This document shows, one piece after another, positions 36,920 to 48,830 of a stretch of DNA of 64,000 nt. Source of the stretch: Rhodeus uyekii (lineage: Eukaryota > Chordata > Actinopteri > Cypriniformes > Acheilognathidae); the NCBI GenBank assembly GCA_037043235.1, contig JAWRVZ010000041.1, forward strand, positions 4,186,001 through 4,250,000, read 5' to 3'. How positions within the stretch are numbered: position 1 is the stretch's first letter; each line of letters opens with the position of its first letter. The position numbers and the translations under genes were made by a program. The notes beneath the pieces are model-generated. The model had not been told where the DNA came from, searched no databases, and worked only from the letters and a program-made list of their open reading frames with translations.

Positions 36920-37275
36920 TCAGTAATTGCAACACCCCGTTGCCGTACATCTCTCTGAGGCCCTTCTGTCATTTCAACCACCTGCAGGGCAACAGCGAAC
37001 GAGGGCAGAGCCGCAGGTGAGAGCTGCTGTATGCCAAAAGTCAAAGGTCATGTAGATGAAGAGAAGCTCCTCAGGGGCATTTTAATTAGGCTGTGATATG
37101 AAATCATCTCACCCTGTGCCAACATCTGAGGCGATTAAGAATAACTGCTCTTATTCAGCCTGGGTTTTTCAATAATTAGACAGAGATTAATGAGGATAAT
37201 TTGGATTTATGTAACAGGTTAAGTAGACATTCTGTGCGACAGAGTTGCGGGGAGCAGCAGGCCAGCGTGGACGAT
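36920..37275. promoter_or_regulatory. Candidate intronic regulatory element
   Basis: A GC-balanced, repeat-free island between AT-rich low-complexity tracts. Visible motifs are a direct-repeat-1 nuclear receptor site AAAGTCAAAGGTCA (37037-37050), two E-boxes CACCTG and CAGGTG (about 36980 and 37013), homeodomain-like TAATTA (37083-37088), and TTAATGAGGATAAT (about 37187-37200). Motif clustering of this kind is common in conserved vertebrate enhancers, but conservation cannot be seen from one sequence. Confidence 0.3.
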
Positions 37276-37974
37276 GACTCTGGTGAATATATAGGGTATG
37301 GGGACTAACATAAGGAATAACGCCTTAACATGCAGACGCTAATGACATGTCAAGTCCAAGAAATAAACTGCTGCATTGGCCAGCTAGACTGAGCCAATCA
37401 TTAGATGAATCATTTTGAACATTTTCTATAGTAATGTTTGAAAGGTGTGATTTGTCTCTTTAGATTACAGCACAGCGATCTTCTCTCATAGGCCATGATC
37501 ACAGGTTTTGGAACAGCCCCAATTATCTGAATCAATTTAAGAGGAAGGTCGGTGGTCAGAATCCTAGAGTCCAAGGTCCTAGAGCACAGGCAAAAAATGA
37601 GTGTATACCTAGAAAGGCATGCGGGATTTAATATAAGCTAAAAGGAGCAGAAGTAACTTTTTTTTGTTCTTTGCCCAAAAGAACAGCTAAATCTTGAGGC
37701 CAATTCACACTGGACTGATGGCAACAGACACTTCATAGGGTTTTAAACCCCTGTCAGCATCTATTGTCTCTATACAGTTTGATATGTCCTTGCTTAATAA
37801 AATAATATTCATAACGGTTATCACCGTTATGAGTCTTCACCTGAAGTGACTCTGATTAACTATAATAATTCCCACTATATCGACAAAGCAATCACCAGAT
37901 TACAGTACATTTTTTGAAAAAAATAAGCGCTGACCAACACTGTAAAAACATTAAAAAAAGAAAAATATTTTTCT

Positions 37975-38400
37975 TTAAAAAACATTTTTATTTCAAGTAA
38001 TTGCTGTTCTTTTGAACATTCAGTTCATCAGCGCATTTAAAAAACAAAACAAATCATGGTTTCCACAAAAACAGCACAACTGTTTCAACATTTATAATAA
38101 AATTGTAAAAATTGGTAACACTTTATATTAATGTGATGTAGAAAAATGTTACTAGATGTGCTTATTATTGCAATAATAATAACAGCATATAAATTATGCA
38201 TAATTACAAGTAACTAACCCTAAGCCACACCCTAACCATAACAGTAACTCTATAGTAAGTATGCATGTATTTAATTAATATTACTCAGTAATTATTTTGA
38301 GTAAATACAATGGAACTGTCACCTTAAAATAAAGTATAGCACCAAATCAGCTTGATTTCTGAAGCATCATGTCACACTGAAGTCTAAATCTTTTTTTATG
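37975..38400 (+). repeat. Dispersed cyprinid repeat split by another insertion
   Basis: The left part holds GCTGTTCTTTTGAACATTCA and TTCCACAAAAACAGCACAAC. The right part holds CACCAAATCAGCTTGATTTC and GAAGCATCATGTCACACTGA, which normally follow directly. The element at 38114-38338 lies between them, so it inserted later. Same family as 9099-9400. Confidence 0.6.
38114..38338 (+). mobile_element. Short GGTAACACTTTA-type repeat, nested
   Basis: Begins GGTAACACTTTATATT and ends near TTAAAATAAAGTATA, giving weak terminal inverted repeats. The centre has GCATAATTACAAGTAACT and TAACCCTAAGCCACACCC. A partial relative is at 32955-33110. It interrupts the older repeat at 37975-38400. Confidence 0.5.
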
Positions 38401-39299
38401 TGCTTGCTCATTTGCAAATTTAATGTTAATATTTAAAAAGCACTAGTAATTTATAACACTTTTACATGTGACGTTTTTATTATATGTACATATGAAACCT
38501 ATGGTCTTTTGTAGTTTTTGTAAAAAACATGACTTGTATGTTTTAGGAAAGCTTTGGATATTTAAGCACAAATTGTGCTTTGTTATGTGGGATAACAGGA
38601 TGTAAGTATTGTGGCTGAGAAGTTCACATATCCTGTTTCTGAGCTAGATGTTCCTGATCAGAGCATAGTCAAAATGTCATTCATGTTGTCCTGCTTTATT
38701 AAGATGGTTATTTCTGGAGTTATATGAATATATTTGCCAGTAGTGGTTTTGTGAAGAATATTTAGCACATGATAAAAGAAGAAAAAGAGTTAAATAAACA
38801 GCGTAAGCCTTAAGGTAGTCAATGACATTTTCCTTCATCCCTTTCTCAATATTAGAATGCGAGGTTTGTTTTTATGCATTTTTTAAGTCTGCGTCTGCTC
38901 TTTAATCCCATGTCATCTGTTGAGCACGTCAGACAGGCTACTTTTACCAGGCCTGAACTGTACTGAACCCTTAAGTCGTATTCGCTCAATTTAGGAACTC
39001 GTTTCTGCAGGCATGTGATTATGTCAGGGTTGCTGGGGTTGTAGCGGTTACATAATTTTCACCATAGAAAAATGGCTAATTCTAATGTCCCTTTAATTTT
39101 TATGTATTTTCTGGTGTGTAAAAGAGAACGAAAATCCTTTTTGTGCTGTAATTATACATGGGGAATTTGCTGAATGCACTGAACCTTTACATAAAAAGCA
39201 AAGAAACAAAATTGCAATATGTACGTACATTACTCAGTATTCAATATATGGCTTAAACCAGCCTAAGGTGGTCACAAAGCTGGTTTCTTCTAGTCCGGC

Positions 39300-39545
39300 T
39301 GGAGGATTACTTACAATGCACCAAGGCTGCATCAAAAAGCAGTAATGCTGTGAAATATTAGTACAGTTTAAAATGTGTTTTCCTTTTTAATAAATTAATT
39401 CCTTAGTTGACAGCTGAATTTACAGTAGTTTTACAGCATCATTACTCTAAAGATCTACATTTCTTATTATCATGTTTTAATATCGTAACATTTTTCTATA
39501 AAGAGTAATGCATTTTTCAGAGTTCTCTGAAATTTTTTTGTTGAT
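39300..39545 (+). repeat. Dispersed cyprinid repeat (AAGGCTGCAT type)
   Basis: Contains AAGGCTGCATCAAAAAGCAG, TAATGCTGTGAAATATTA, ACAGCTGAATTTACAGTAG and CAGCATCATTACTCTAAAG, the usual order of this common fish repeat. An ACCAGCCTAAGGTGG...GCTGG fragment of the 19415-type repeat precedes it at 39245-39305. Confidence 0.5.
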
Positions 39546-40580
39546 ATTCATCTATACAAATATTTCCCTTGTGTGAAGGAGATTTGGCAAAGCCTGTAGT
39601 GTCATAGTTTTCTTGATATTGACATTATGTAACTTACTTCTCCTGACATACAGTATGTTCCTGTGCATTGTTGTTGTTGTTGACATGGTTCTCTGGGGTC
39701 TAGTTCTAAAATACAGAACTGGGTGATGTAGGTGGAAGGGTGCGAGGGGTTGGAAGTAATTTTGTCCGTTCTCTTTTTGGGTCTGTCTCGTACTGGTAGA
39801 TTACAAAAGCTTTGCCGTTTCTTCCTCTCTGTGCTGTTGACCAGAAAATAATGAACGAGGAGTTATAGAAGTAGAAGTATCCTCTTAGTTATGTTTTGCA
39901 AACAGATCCGGTTTTAATTAATCTGAGGGCCGCTGGGAAGTGTTTTAAGCTTTTTAACGTGCCTCCACAGGCTGTTTAACCTCTTTGCCTTGCTGTAAAA
40001 TAGACTTCGTAATATGGTTTTATCCTGTCGGGCTCCTGCTGATATTACCCACAGCACTGATGTCCCCAATGTCAAGCTTTCTTGAACAGTTAAATAAAAC
40101 TCTCTCTACACCCCCACCTTTTTCTCCCCCCTCCTCCCTCAATCTTGCTCTCTCATCTCATGTGGATGTGAGTAAGCAGCCTCCTGCCAGTGATTGATAA
40201 TGCCCCTCATTATTTGTGCCATTTCATCTTTGGCTTCCTGGGGAAAGCCTCATGCAGAGACTGTCTGTATGCTTGGAGCACCTGCTAATGACTCTGAAAA
40301 CAGCCCGCTCTCCACACACATACGGCACAAATTCAAAGCTGAGGCAGGAAGTTCAGCACTGGCCACACGCTTTTACCAGCTGGTGCAAACGATCGTCTTT
40401 TCAAATCGGTTGAGACCGCTTTTTAACCAAACAAGAGTCAAGGGCTGTTCTAATTGCATGCTCACATACTTGCATACTAACTACTTGTTCTGGTTCTTTT
40501 TAGTATGTATACTTAGTTTGTATATTTCAAACTTGTATATGAAGTGTGATGAAATACAAATAGTCGTTAGCGCATGTGTG

Positions 40581-40591
40581 TATCTATATCT

Positions 40592-40643
<52 letters not shown>
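40581..40643. repeat. (TATATC)n-(TA)n microsatellite
   Basis: Hexamer TATATC repeats grade into a TA run and then CA. It has been interrupted on its right by the MITE at 40645-40902, beyond which TG/CA-rich simple sequence resumes. Confidence 0.95.
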
Positions 40644-40644
<1 letters not shown>

Positions 40645-40646
<2 letters not shown>

Positions 40647-40902
40647 GTAATACCTCGAGATACGAGCGTCTTTACATACGAGTATTCCAAGATATGAGCA
40701 AGCCTTCAGGCAGATTTTTGCTTCTAGATATGTGTGTCTATACCAGTAAAAAAACATGTTTTTTTCCATTGTTACGGATCTGGAACGGATTAATTTGTTT
40801 TCTTTTATTTCTTATGGGAAAACATGATTCCAGTTACGAGCAATTCGAGTTACGAGCTCCGCCCTGGAACTGATTATGCTCATATCTCGAGGTATTACTC
40901 TG
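40645..40902. mobile_element. Tigger-type MITE, family 2, inside a microsatellite
   Basis: Terminal inverted repeats AGTAATACCTCGAGATACGA (left) and its inverted partner TCATATCTCGAGGTATTACT (right) enclose about 210 bp with the typical subterminal TACGAG/ACTCG repeats and GGAACGGATTAATTTG. The flanks are simple sequence, so the TA target duplication cannot be told apart. No transposase. It shares end sequence type with the element at 50969-51612. Confidence 0.82.
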
Positions 40903-41704
40903 TGTGTGTGCATACATATACTCATACATATATGTATCACATGTATGTATATACTGTATGTGTGTGTGCATGTGTGTTTGTGTAAAATAATGCCTGTGGT
41001 TTCACTTACTAGTTAAACTAGTAGCTACATAGTAGCTAGTGTATACTTTAGTAACCAAATACAGTATTAATGACATCCTGCTGACATCCCAGAATTCCTC
41101 ACCTGTTTTGAGGCCTGTAGGACTACAGGAAACGGCACAGGAAATGAGGTCGGGGTTACCGGGTGCCTTTGGGAAGTGTATAAATGACGGGAACAAAGAC
41201 AAGCTAGAGATAAGGTGACAGGAAATGGCCAGATTGAAATGCGTACTACACCCCCACTGCCTTTTTTCCTCTTCCCTGCCTCATTTTTTTTCTTTGCAGA
41301 AGGACAGCAGTGCTAGGCAGACGTGTGAAAAGTCTTCCCTAACAAAGGGATTTGACGAATAAATGCAATATTACTCTGTATTGATTCATCCGGGCTGGAT
41401 GTAATCTCAAAGAATGCCGGAACAATGAGCTTAAATCGTGTGAGCATTAGCTGTTATGAAACTGCAAGCGAGCCAGTGCTGATCATGTTTCTCTCTCTGA
41501 CTGCAAAAATGACTCCTGCGATGGAATCATAAAAGCAAAATCCAACAGCATAGAGAAGCAGAAAATCTGCTAACGGCCTTGTATGATGACTGTTTTGTAA
41601 TATTCTTTCATATTGTTTCTAATTTGCTTTATAGAATCCTTTTAGCTCCGCGGTAGGCCAGCCTGGTTAAAAACACACTGTTCATCAGCCAGCCTTCCCA
41701 GATT

Positions 41705-41847
41705 AAAGGAATATTTTGCTCCAAAAATGAAACCACTATCATTTATTTGTTCACCCTCATATCGTTCCAAACAAAAGGAGATTTTTGAAGTGGCATGAGG
41801 GTTAGTAAATAACGTCTTTTTCATTTTTAAGGTGAACTATTCCTTTT
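41705..41847. mobile_element. 143-bp foldback MITE
   Basis: Ends AAAGGAATATTTTGCTCC and GGTGAACTATTCCTTT are inverted repeats that continue inward (CAAAAATGAAA against TTTCATTTTTAAG). The centre has TTCACCCTCATATCGTTCCA, linking it to the cyprinid palindromic family seen at 4820-5025. It is compact and nearly complete. Confidence 0.7.
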
Positions 41848-43902
41848 ATAAATCCACTTAGATATGCGTTGTTCATCTTCATGGTGCATTACTTGGGCTC
41901 GTGTTTGGCTGTGATCACATTTGGAGCGCAACAATATTTCCGCTGAAAAACAGCTGAAGCGGTATGTGGGCACAGCGTAGTCGGATAGATGAGAAAGCAG
42001 TGGTCTTATCAGCCCGGCCATCCATCCTGTCCGGTGCTTTTGGGTTGTCATTGCTGTTTGAATACAAACTCATCTTCTGATATCGCAGAGATATAGCGGA
42101 ACATTTCTGCAGAGACATACTGCGGGTCAGCACTTTATTTTTGTGCTGTAACTTTATAAATGTTATTGGGGTATGTGTTAAACCCGCTAAGTGATGGAAA
42201 TAACTGCCAAGTAAATCTCTGTGGCCTTCAAACAGCCGCATTTGATGTCAGAGACTGCTTTATGGACCAGTAATGAGCGATGTGAACACACAGAAGCCGC
42301 TTTTAGAGTCTAAAATCTGCACTGCTTAAAGGGATAGTTCCCCAACAGATAAACATTCTGTACGCATTTACTAACCTTTATGCAAGTTCTTCTTCCACAG
42401 GACACAAACAAAGAAAATGTGACTGTTTTCCATGTTTTATTTTCAATGAACGGGCTTTAAATGAGACAGTATGAAATTATGTACCGTAATCTATTTTCTA
42501 AATGCATCTTATTGATCTATTTTTGTGAATCTGTGCATGTAATTATTGTTACCTTGAATTATTTTTTTAGCAATGTCAGAATTCGATTGCCTAGTGAAAC
42601 AACAGATTTGGTAATGCATAGCCCAACTTCTCCAATAATTTAATCTGCTTAAACCCCCCAACTTTGTCATTCAATCAAAAACTGATGGATAGAAACAAGC
42701 CCTGCCCCATTTTTATTTATTTTTTTCAGTCTAATGCGTGTTATAATGCAGAAAAAAGATCTGTCACTGCCATCAAAGATTCAAAAAGCATGATAAAAGT
42801 ATCATAAAACATATGATCCATATGACATACTATGGCTAAGGTGTTGAAAGCCACACAATATCTTCACAATGAATCGGTTTGTCAGGGTTTGCTGTTATTG
42901 TGTGCTACGGAAGTCCTGCTGGTTTGGAACTTTAGGGTAGTGACAATATGTTCATTTTTAGGTGATCCTTCTTTTTTAAGACGTGCAGTTGTACCCTGCC
43001 TTTCTCAGCTTAATTCTTTAAAAGTGGTCCAACCACTTGCGGTAAGCTTATAATTATACTGTCTCTTACAGGAAATGTCCACTCTTGCAAAGCTAGCCAA
43101 TTGTATTGAGCCATTTTCAGCCTGATTGACCTTTTTGTATTAAGTAGGTCAAAATCTCATTGAACTTTTACATTACAAAGCTTTTGGAGGATGGATGCCG
43201 GTCATTTGGTCACCTGCCATATTCTTTCAATGCCACATTGTCAGCTTTGGGGAGTAACTCATTAAAAATGGTAATTAAATAATTGGTAATTAAAATGAAA
43301 TTTTTTTTAGTAGCATGGTAATTCAGGTTGTCCAGCAACATGCTACTTTTTCCAACAAGAAGCAAGGTAACGTGACAAAATCCTTCATTATGTTGTATTG
43401 CAATAATGAAAAACATTCTGTCCTCTCTCATGCACTGTATGGCCAATGTGGACCTCCTCCTAATTAACAGGTTTTTCTATTCCAATACTGTTCTGTGATG
43501 TCAGGTAGGTCTTCTGTGGTGTAGAAGACCTTGACTGGTCTGCACAAAGCCCAGACATGAAGCCCATTGAACACATTGAAATGAATTGGACAGCAGATGA
43601 CAAGCCAGACCCCGTCACCCACCATCACTGCCCAACCTCACTGATGCTCTTTAGTCTAAAAGGGAGCAAATCCCTGCATCTATGTTCCAACATGTAGTTG
43701 AAGGATTTCCCAGGATAACTTTTATAGCAGAAAACGGAGGGATTAATGTTTTTCAAATTAAATGTTCAAAGACACTAGAGCATCAGTGAGGTCAGGCATT
43801 GATGTTTGGTGTTGGAATCTGCCTCGCTGTTCCAGTGTATCCCAAAGGTGTTGAAAGAGTTTCAGGTCTGGGCTTTGTGCTTTTTGTTGAGAGATCGAGA
43901 TT

Positions 43903-43905
<3 letters not shown>

Positions 43906-43934
<29 letters not shown>
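43906..43934. repeat. (GA)n microsatellite
   Basis: A pure GA run of about 14 units. Confidence 0.95.
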
Positions 43935-43937
<3 letters not shown>

Positions 43938-44895
43938 TGTAGCTTGTCTGTGGTTGACCTACTTTGAAACTATAGCTTTCAAATCTACTCATAATTTAAA
44001 GTGGCTTCCCCAGCAATGCACATTATGGTGATCTATTAAACAATATTCCATATTTTCTATTAAAAGTTTTGCTTTAAAATTGACTTTGTACAATTGGCCT
44101 ATCGTTTTTTTTAAAGTCTATATGTCTTCAGTTTTTATATTTTAAATAGACCACTGCATAATCCCAACATTTTTTTTATTTTTATGTGTACTGCAGAGAA
44201 AACTGTGATGAATAATTTTAGTGAGGAGCTCTGGCATATCTATTATAAACAGAGAACCCGAAAGGCCCTGGAGCATGACTTCATTCACCTGGGAAAAAGA
44301 GCAAGACAGCACTCTTATATAGAGCTGCTGTTTTACAAATCCCATTTCTTGCTGTATTAGTCAATCCTTTTCTATAACTTTATAGGCTTATTGAAAACGG
44401 CCTTAATATTCCCATCTTCACGATGATGGAGCGATTAGTCGTTTAGAGTAAAAAGGCACATTTTGAGACTTAATTCCTCCTATTTAGGCCTGATTGAATT
44501 AACTGTTTGTGCTTAAGGTTCTAACTAGCTGCAATCTGGCTGATCATGTTGTAAAACGCAATTGGAAATAATTTGATGCATGATTGGTTAATGTATGTAG
44601 TGCATTACTCATTTTCTCATTTCTCATAATGTACTAATGCGGTTAAACATGGTCTTTGGCTTAAGCATGTTGAGGACCCCAATCATCACTCCTAGAAAGT
44701 GAAGCCTTTTAAAGGAAGTGCACACTCAGCAAGCGTGACTAAATGCCTTTAAAAAGATTAAAGTACAGTCAGTGGATGAGAATGAATCAGTGTAAGATGC
44801 CTGGGTCAGTCGTGTTTCTCATAGAGTTACTGGAAATCAGGATGTACAGCTTGGGCCATTTTTTTCTCTCTGAATGTTGGATTAAATCTGATGTA

Positions 44896-45631
44896 CAGTG
44901 GAATACGGTTATGTCGACGGCCTCGGGGGTTGAAAAAAAGTGTCGAGATAACCGTTTATCGAGAGAACCAACAGCCAATATGGTGATTTATTTGATGAAG
45001 CGATCGGCATGCTATAAAAATGTACATACACTGTATTTGTTTGCTAACAACAAAAGGCATATGTGCACCAACTAACAGCAGAGATTTACTAAAAAACACA
45101 AACCTTCTCGATACAAACCTTTAATTAAATTCTATAACATTGCAAACACAATGATCGCTCACAGCGTAAACAGTCATAACATATTCATGAGGTCGTCACG
45201 CTGTACTAGATTGCATACTTTCTTGAGTTCTGCCTGTCTAATGTGCTTTCTCAACAAATCTGGCTTCGTCCCGTATTAATAACCGGGTTCTGCGGCGCTG
45301 AGCAGAGTGCGCGTCAGAACAGAAGTTCTTCTGCGGCTGCGCGGTACTGTGAGACAAGCATCACTGGAGATTCATGTGCGATCCATGTGCAACGCGAACT
45401 CTGCGCATGCGCAGTGAAGTAGGTACGATCTTAGTCACGAGATAACCATGTGAAGTGCTGAATTTGTCCCTCTTTTGTGCTTGAGATATTAGGGTTTGGC
45501 GACATTAAAGAATCGACATAACCAATGAGAAAATTCTTAGACAAATAGGGAGTTTGGCGGTTCCACTTCAAAAACGTCAACATAATAGGATTGGCGAGTT
45601 AACCGTGAGTCAAGATAAGTGAACTCTACTG
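44896..45631 (+). mobile_element. Tigger/pogo-like MITE, family 1, copy C
   Basis: 736 bp between TA target sites (44894-44895 and 45632-45633). It starts CAGTGGAATACGGTTATG and ends GATAAGTGAACTCTACTG. The interior keeps GCATGCTATAAAAATGTACA, the CGTCCCGTATTAATAACCGG block and an intact TGCGCATGCGCA (45402-45413), a perfect NRF1-type site. No transposase ORF. It lies in intron 1, in the orientation opposite to copy D. Confidence 0.87.
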
Positions 45632-47479
45632 TATTTTATTTTGTGGTGCTTTAATGTCAGATTTGTGAATTTTGTGGATGAGTAAAAATCATGGACAAAA
45701 TTCTATGATTTAGCCACTAATCAGATCATGAGTAAATGATGACAGAATTTTTTTTTTTAGGGTTAACAATCCCTTGCAATTTTGCATGGCAAATGACTGT
45801 AATATGTTCTGGAGTACAAGTTTGTTTTTGATGACATCAGGGGAAAGAAAGTATAATCCACTGCTAAACTGTCCGGAATTCATTATCTTAATGCAGTCTG
45901 ATATTTACCACTGTTCAGCAAATTACATCTGGAAATCACTTCACAAAGCAAAGAAATAAAGTTGCCTCCAAGGAGAGAATATTTCTAGGGATGTTATAAG
46001 TGATGTGCATCCAAGAAAAAACTTCTAAGACTAGACCAAAACTACATAGTTTTAGTTAACAGAGTGAAATGCATGTCACAATGCCAGAAATGTAGTTCTT
46101 ATTAGAGCAACTCTTGAAACGTTTTTTTACATGTGACCTAAATTGCTGCCATTGCTGTACTATAATGGCTGATTTGGAAAATTTATGAGAAGAAAAATGC
46201 AGTAGCCATAGATTATTTTTCAAATGCTTGATGTCAATCCATCATGAGGTTACACTAAATTTTAGTCCTCAAAATTCAAAGGTTAGCTTTGGGGACAAAA
46301 ATATTGTACTCCTGGCCTCTTTATTAAAGCAGTTGGAGCATGTGGCACATGTGAAGTGGGTGAGCTTTAGTCCCTGCCAGGCTTGACTGCTCACATTGGA
46401 ACATGTTTCATTAGAGCCGAGGTTCATGCCAAATGGATGTACCCTGAACTTTCAGGCTCCAGTGCCATGATAAATTGTTACCATTTTCTTTGGCAGGTGA
46501 AGGGAAGACCACCTGATACAGGCTAACTTGGTTCTTTCAAACAGGAATAACCTCCCCGGCTACATATCCGCCTGGCTAAGTGTCATTTCAGGTGGAATTG
46601 AACATGGGGGTAAAACAGGTATTTCTGTTCAATAGGCTGCTGTCTGCCAGGGCGTTTTGCTACATTCTGAGCACACCAGAATCCATAGAAATTCAATTGG
46701 AATTAGATAGAGACTTGGGGCTGTGTATTTACGAACTTATGTGGTTGGTTGGCTGGCACCTGAAAAGATGGTCTTGTGTACTCTGGTAAAGTTTGCAATC
46801 TGCCGTTTGACCTTGCAAAAGTAAACCATTATTGATGACGTAGAGTTTGCATTTGTGCATGCCCCCGTTTCTAATGATCATACTACCCTGCATTGTTTCC
46901 ATATTAATTCTTTTCTTTGTAGAGCAGCTCACATCTCTAACAGACAGAATCGAATACCGTTCTATGCGTGTGAAGTTTTGGTGGTAAATCCACTGGGACA
47001 AATACTTCAATAACTGCTGTCTTCTCCTCCTGAGTCTTTACCTAGTTACAGTGGTAAACAGCTACTGCTGGTGCTCATGGCGGACCCTCATTGATAACAC
47101 AAATGTACCACAGTTTAGATCCAAATGATACAGTTTTAAAGTAAAATCAAACTCTTTTTGGACCAGACAATCTAACCAAGAATGAACACAACCTACTGAT
47201 TGCAGCTTACTAAATGTCAGCATGTCTTTTCACAGTCTTTTCTTTTAGTTTCAGTCCTTTGAGTTTAATTAATACTGGACTCTATGGTGTCTAAGGCTCT
47301 ACACAGTTGTAGAGCATCGTTCTAACAGTCGGTGCTCACGACATTACTCAAGTGACATCTGAATTAAGCCAACAAAACCGCCTTTTCATACAATTCTTAT
47401 TTTAGCAAAGCACATCTATGTCTTTGAGTGATAAAGCCTTCAAAGGTGTGAGGTTTCAGGTCTAGGGGAGAGTCAGGCC

Positions 47480-47700
47480 CTCTTTATCCAGTTTAAAAAT
47501 GCGATTTGCCTTCCAGGCGCTGATGCGCGGGCTGGCGGGTGAAAAGGTTAATTTCATTGCCCTGCTGGATTAAACAAATTTCAGATTTAATGGGGAGAGA
47601 GGACAAAAGGAAGCGAATGAAAACTTGACTTTTGGTGACCTTTAATAGACATGGGAGCCAAAGCTAGCCGCAGGACGGGGCCAACATTTCCAGGATGACA
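47480..47700. promoter_or_regulatory. Possible intronic regulatory element
   Basis: A repeat-free stretch with more GC than its surroundings. It contains CTGGATTAAAC (OTX/CRX-like GGATTA), GGTTAATTTC, CAGATTTAATGG and GGTGACCTTTAATAG (nuclear receptor half-site-like). Nothing else marks it as functional; only cross-species conservation would decide. Confidence 0.2.
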
Positions 47701-47760
47701 CCCACAGGTGGATGATTTTAAACTGGGTCTGCTTTTTATATCTATAACTCTATAGTGTGT

Positions 47761-48830
47761 AGGGCTGTCCCATAATAGTCAACTAAGCATGAGTCAACAA
47801 GAAGAGGCTTATGGTAGTCAACCAAAATTGTATTAGTCAGTTAGTCGCAGAAAAAAAAAACATAGTCTGTGAGGGACACATCGTTAATGACGGGTCATTA
47901 CAGTATCTCGGGCAGGAAAACCAAATGTTTGCCTATCATCTATCTACCTCAAATATAGATTATCATTTGAAACATGTAAGTAGTAGCCTAATGTTCGCCA
48001 CTTTACATGGCTGTCGCTGTAACGTTAACCTAAATAAATGTGTGCTATTATTAGATGCATATCCAAGTGTTTGTGTATTTGAGTGTGGAACCTGAAGCAT
48101 TAACACGCTTACTGCATGATAACAGCAAAAACAACTTTGGTCATACAGATAAAAGTAATCATTCTGTACAATCTCTACATCAACTGTAAAGGGTCTATTT
48201 TTATTTATGTAAACTCACAGTGACAACAAAACCATGTTCCATCCAGAATATCTGTATTCCGTGGGAATGAGGTTGCGTTGTTTTGAATACAGTGATCGCT
48301 CGTTTATCGCGGTTAATGGGGACCGGAACCCCCCGCGATAGGTGAAAATCCACAAAATATCCCCCTATGAATTTCTGTATATGTGTGTAGGTACCAGAAT
48401 GTTTAAAATATGTATATTTATACTTTACGTATATTTTAATTAAATCTTGAGACTTGACTCGATGACGATGATGTCAGACCTGTGCGGTTCGATGAATGTG
48501 ATGATGGTTGTTACTGCACTGGTATAATGAGGCCTTTAAATCAGTTCAGGAAGCGCCTCATCATCTGAGAATGGCGCTGGATCGTCAACATTTGCTTCTG
48601 AGAGAGGCGAAGAGGCTCCCACTCCACTCGTACTCTCATTCGTTGATCGAAAAACCCATTTCAAAAAACATGTCTGTCATATTGTGGTTTCTGCTCGTCC
48701 AGGCTCTTTGCACTTTCCTTGGGAATCGAACCTATGACTTTGACGTTGCAAGCTGTTTATGTGAGTAGTCGACTAATGGCTTTAGTGGATGACTACTAGT
48801 CACTAGAAAAGTCTTTAGTCGGGGACAGAC
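47761..48830. mobile_element. hAT-like element, degenerate
   Basis: The left end GGGCTGTCCC and the right end GGGGACAGAC are short inverted repeats. Both sides are rich in TAGTCAAC/TAGTCGACTA motifs (for example AGTAGTCGACTAATGG near 48763 and TTAGTCGGGG near 48815), a pattern typical of hAT ends. No clean 8-bp duplication was found. The interior carries a Tigger-like fragment (48290-48520) and open frames of up to 94 codons with no transposase features. Confidence 0.45.
48290..48520 (+). mobile_element. Tigger-like fragment inside the hAT-like element
   Basis: Preceded by TA. It starts CAGTGATCGCTCGTTTATCG, followed by GGGGACCGGAACCCCCCGCG and a GTGAAAATCCACAAA block, the subterminal pattern of a third Tigger-type family. 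The expected inverted right end is missing; the end position is approximate. Confidence 0.5.

Noticed and set aside
39985..40697. Open frames of 70-167 codons on the + strand
   Set aside because: The longest one runs into a TATATC/TA microsatellite and has no domain-like features; splice sites and start context are unconvincing.
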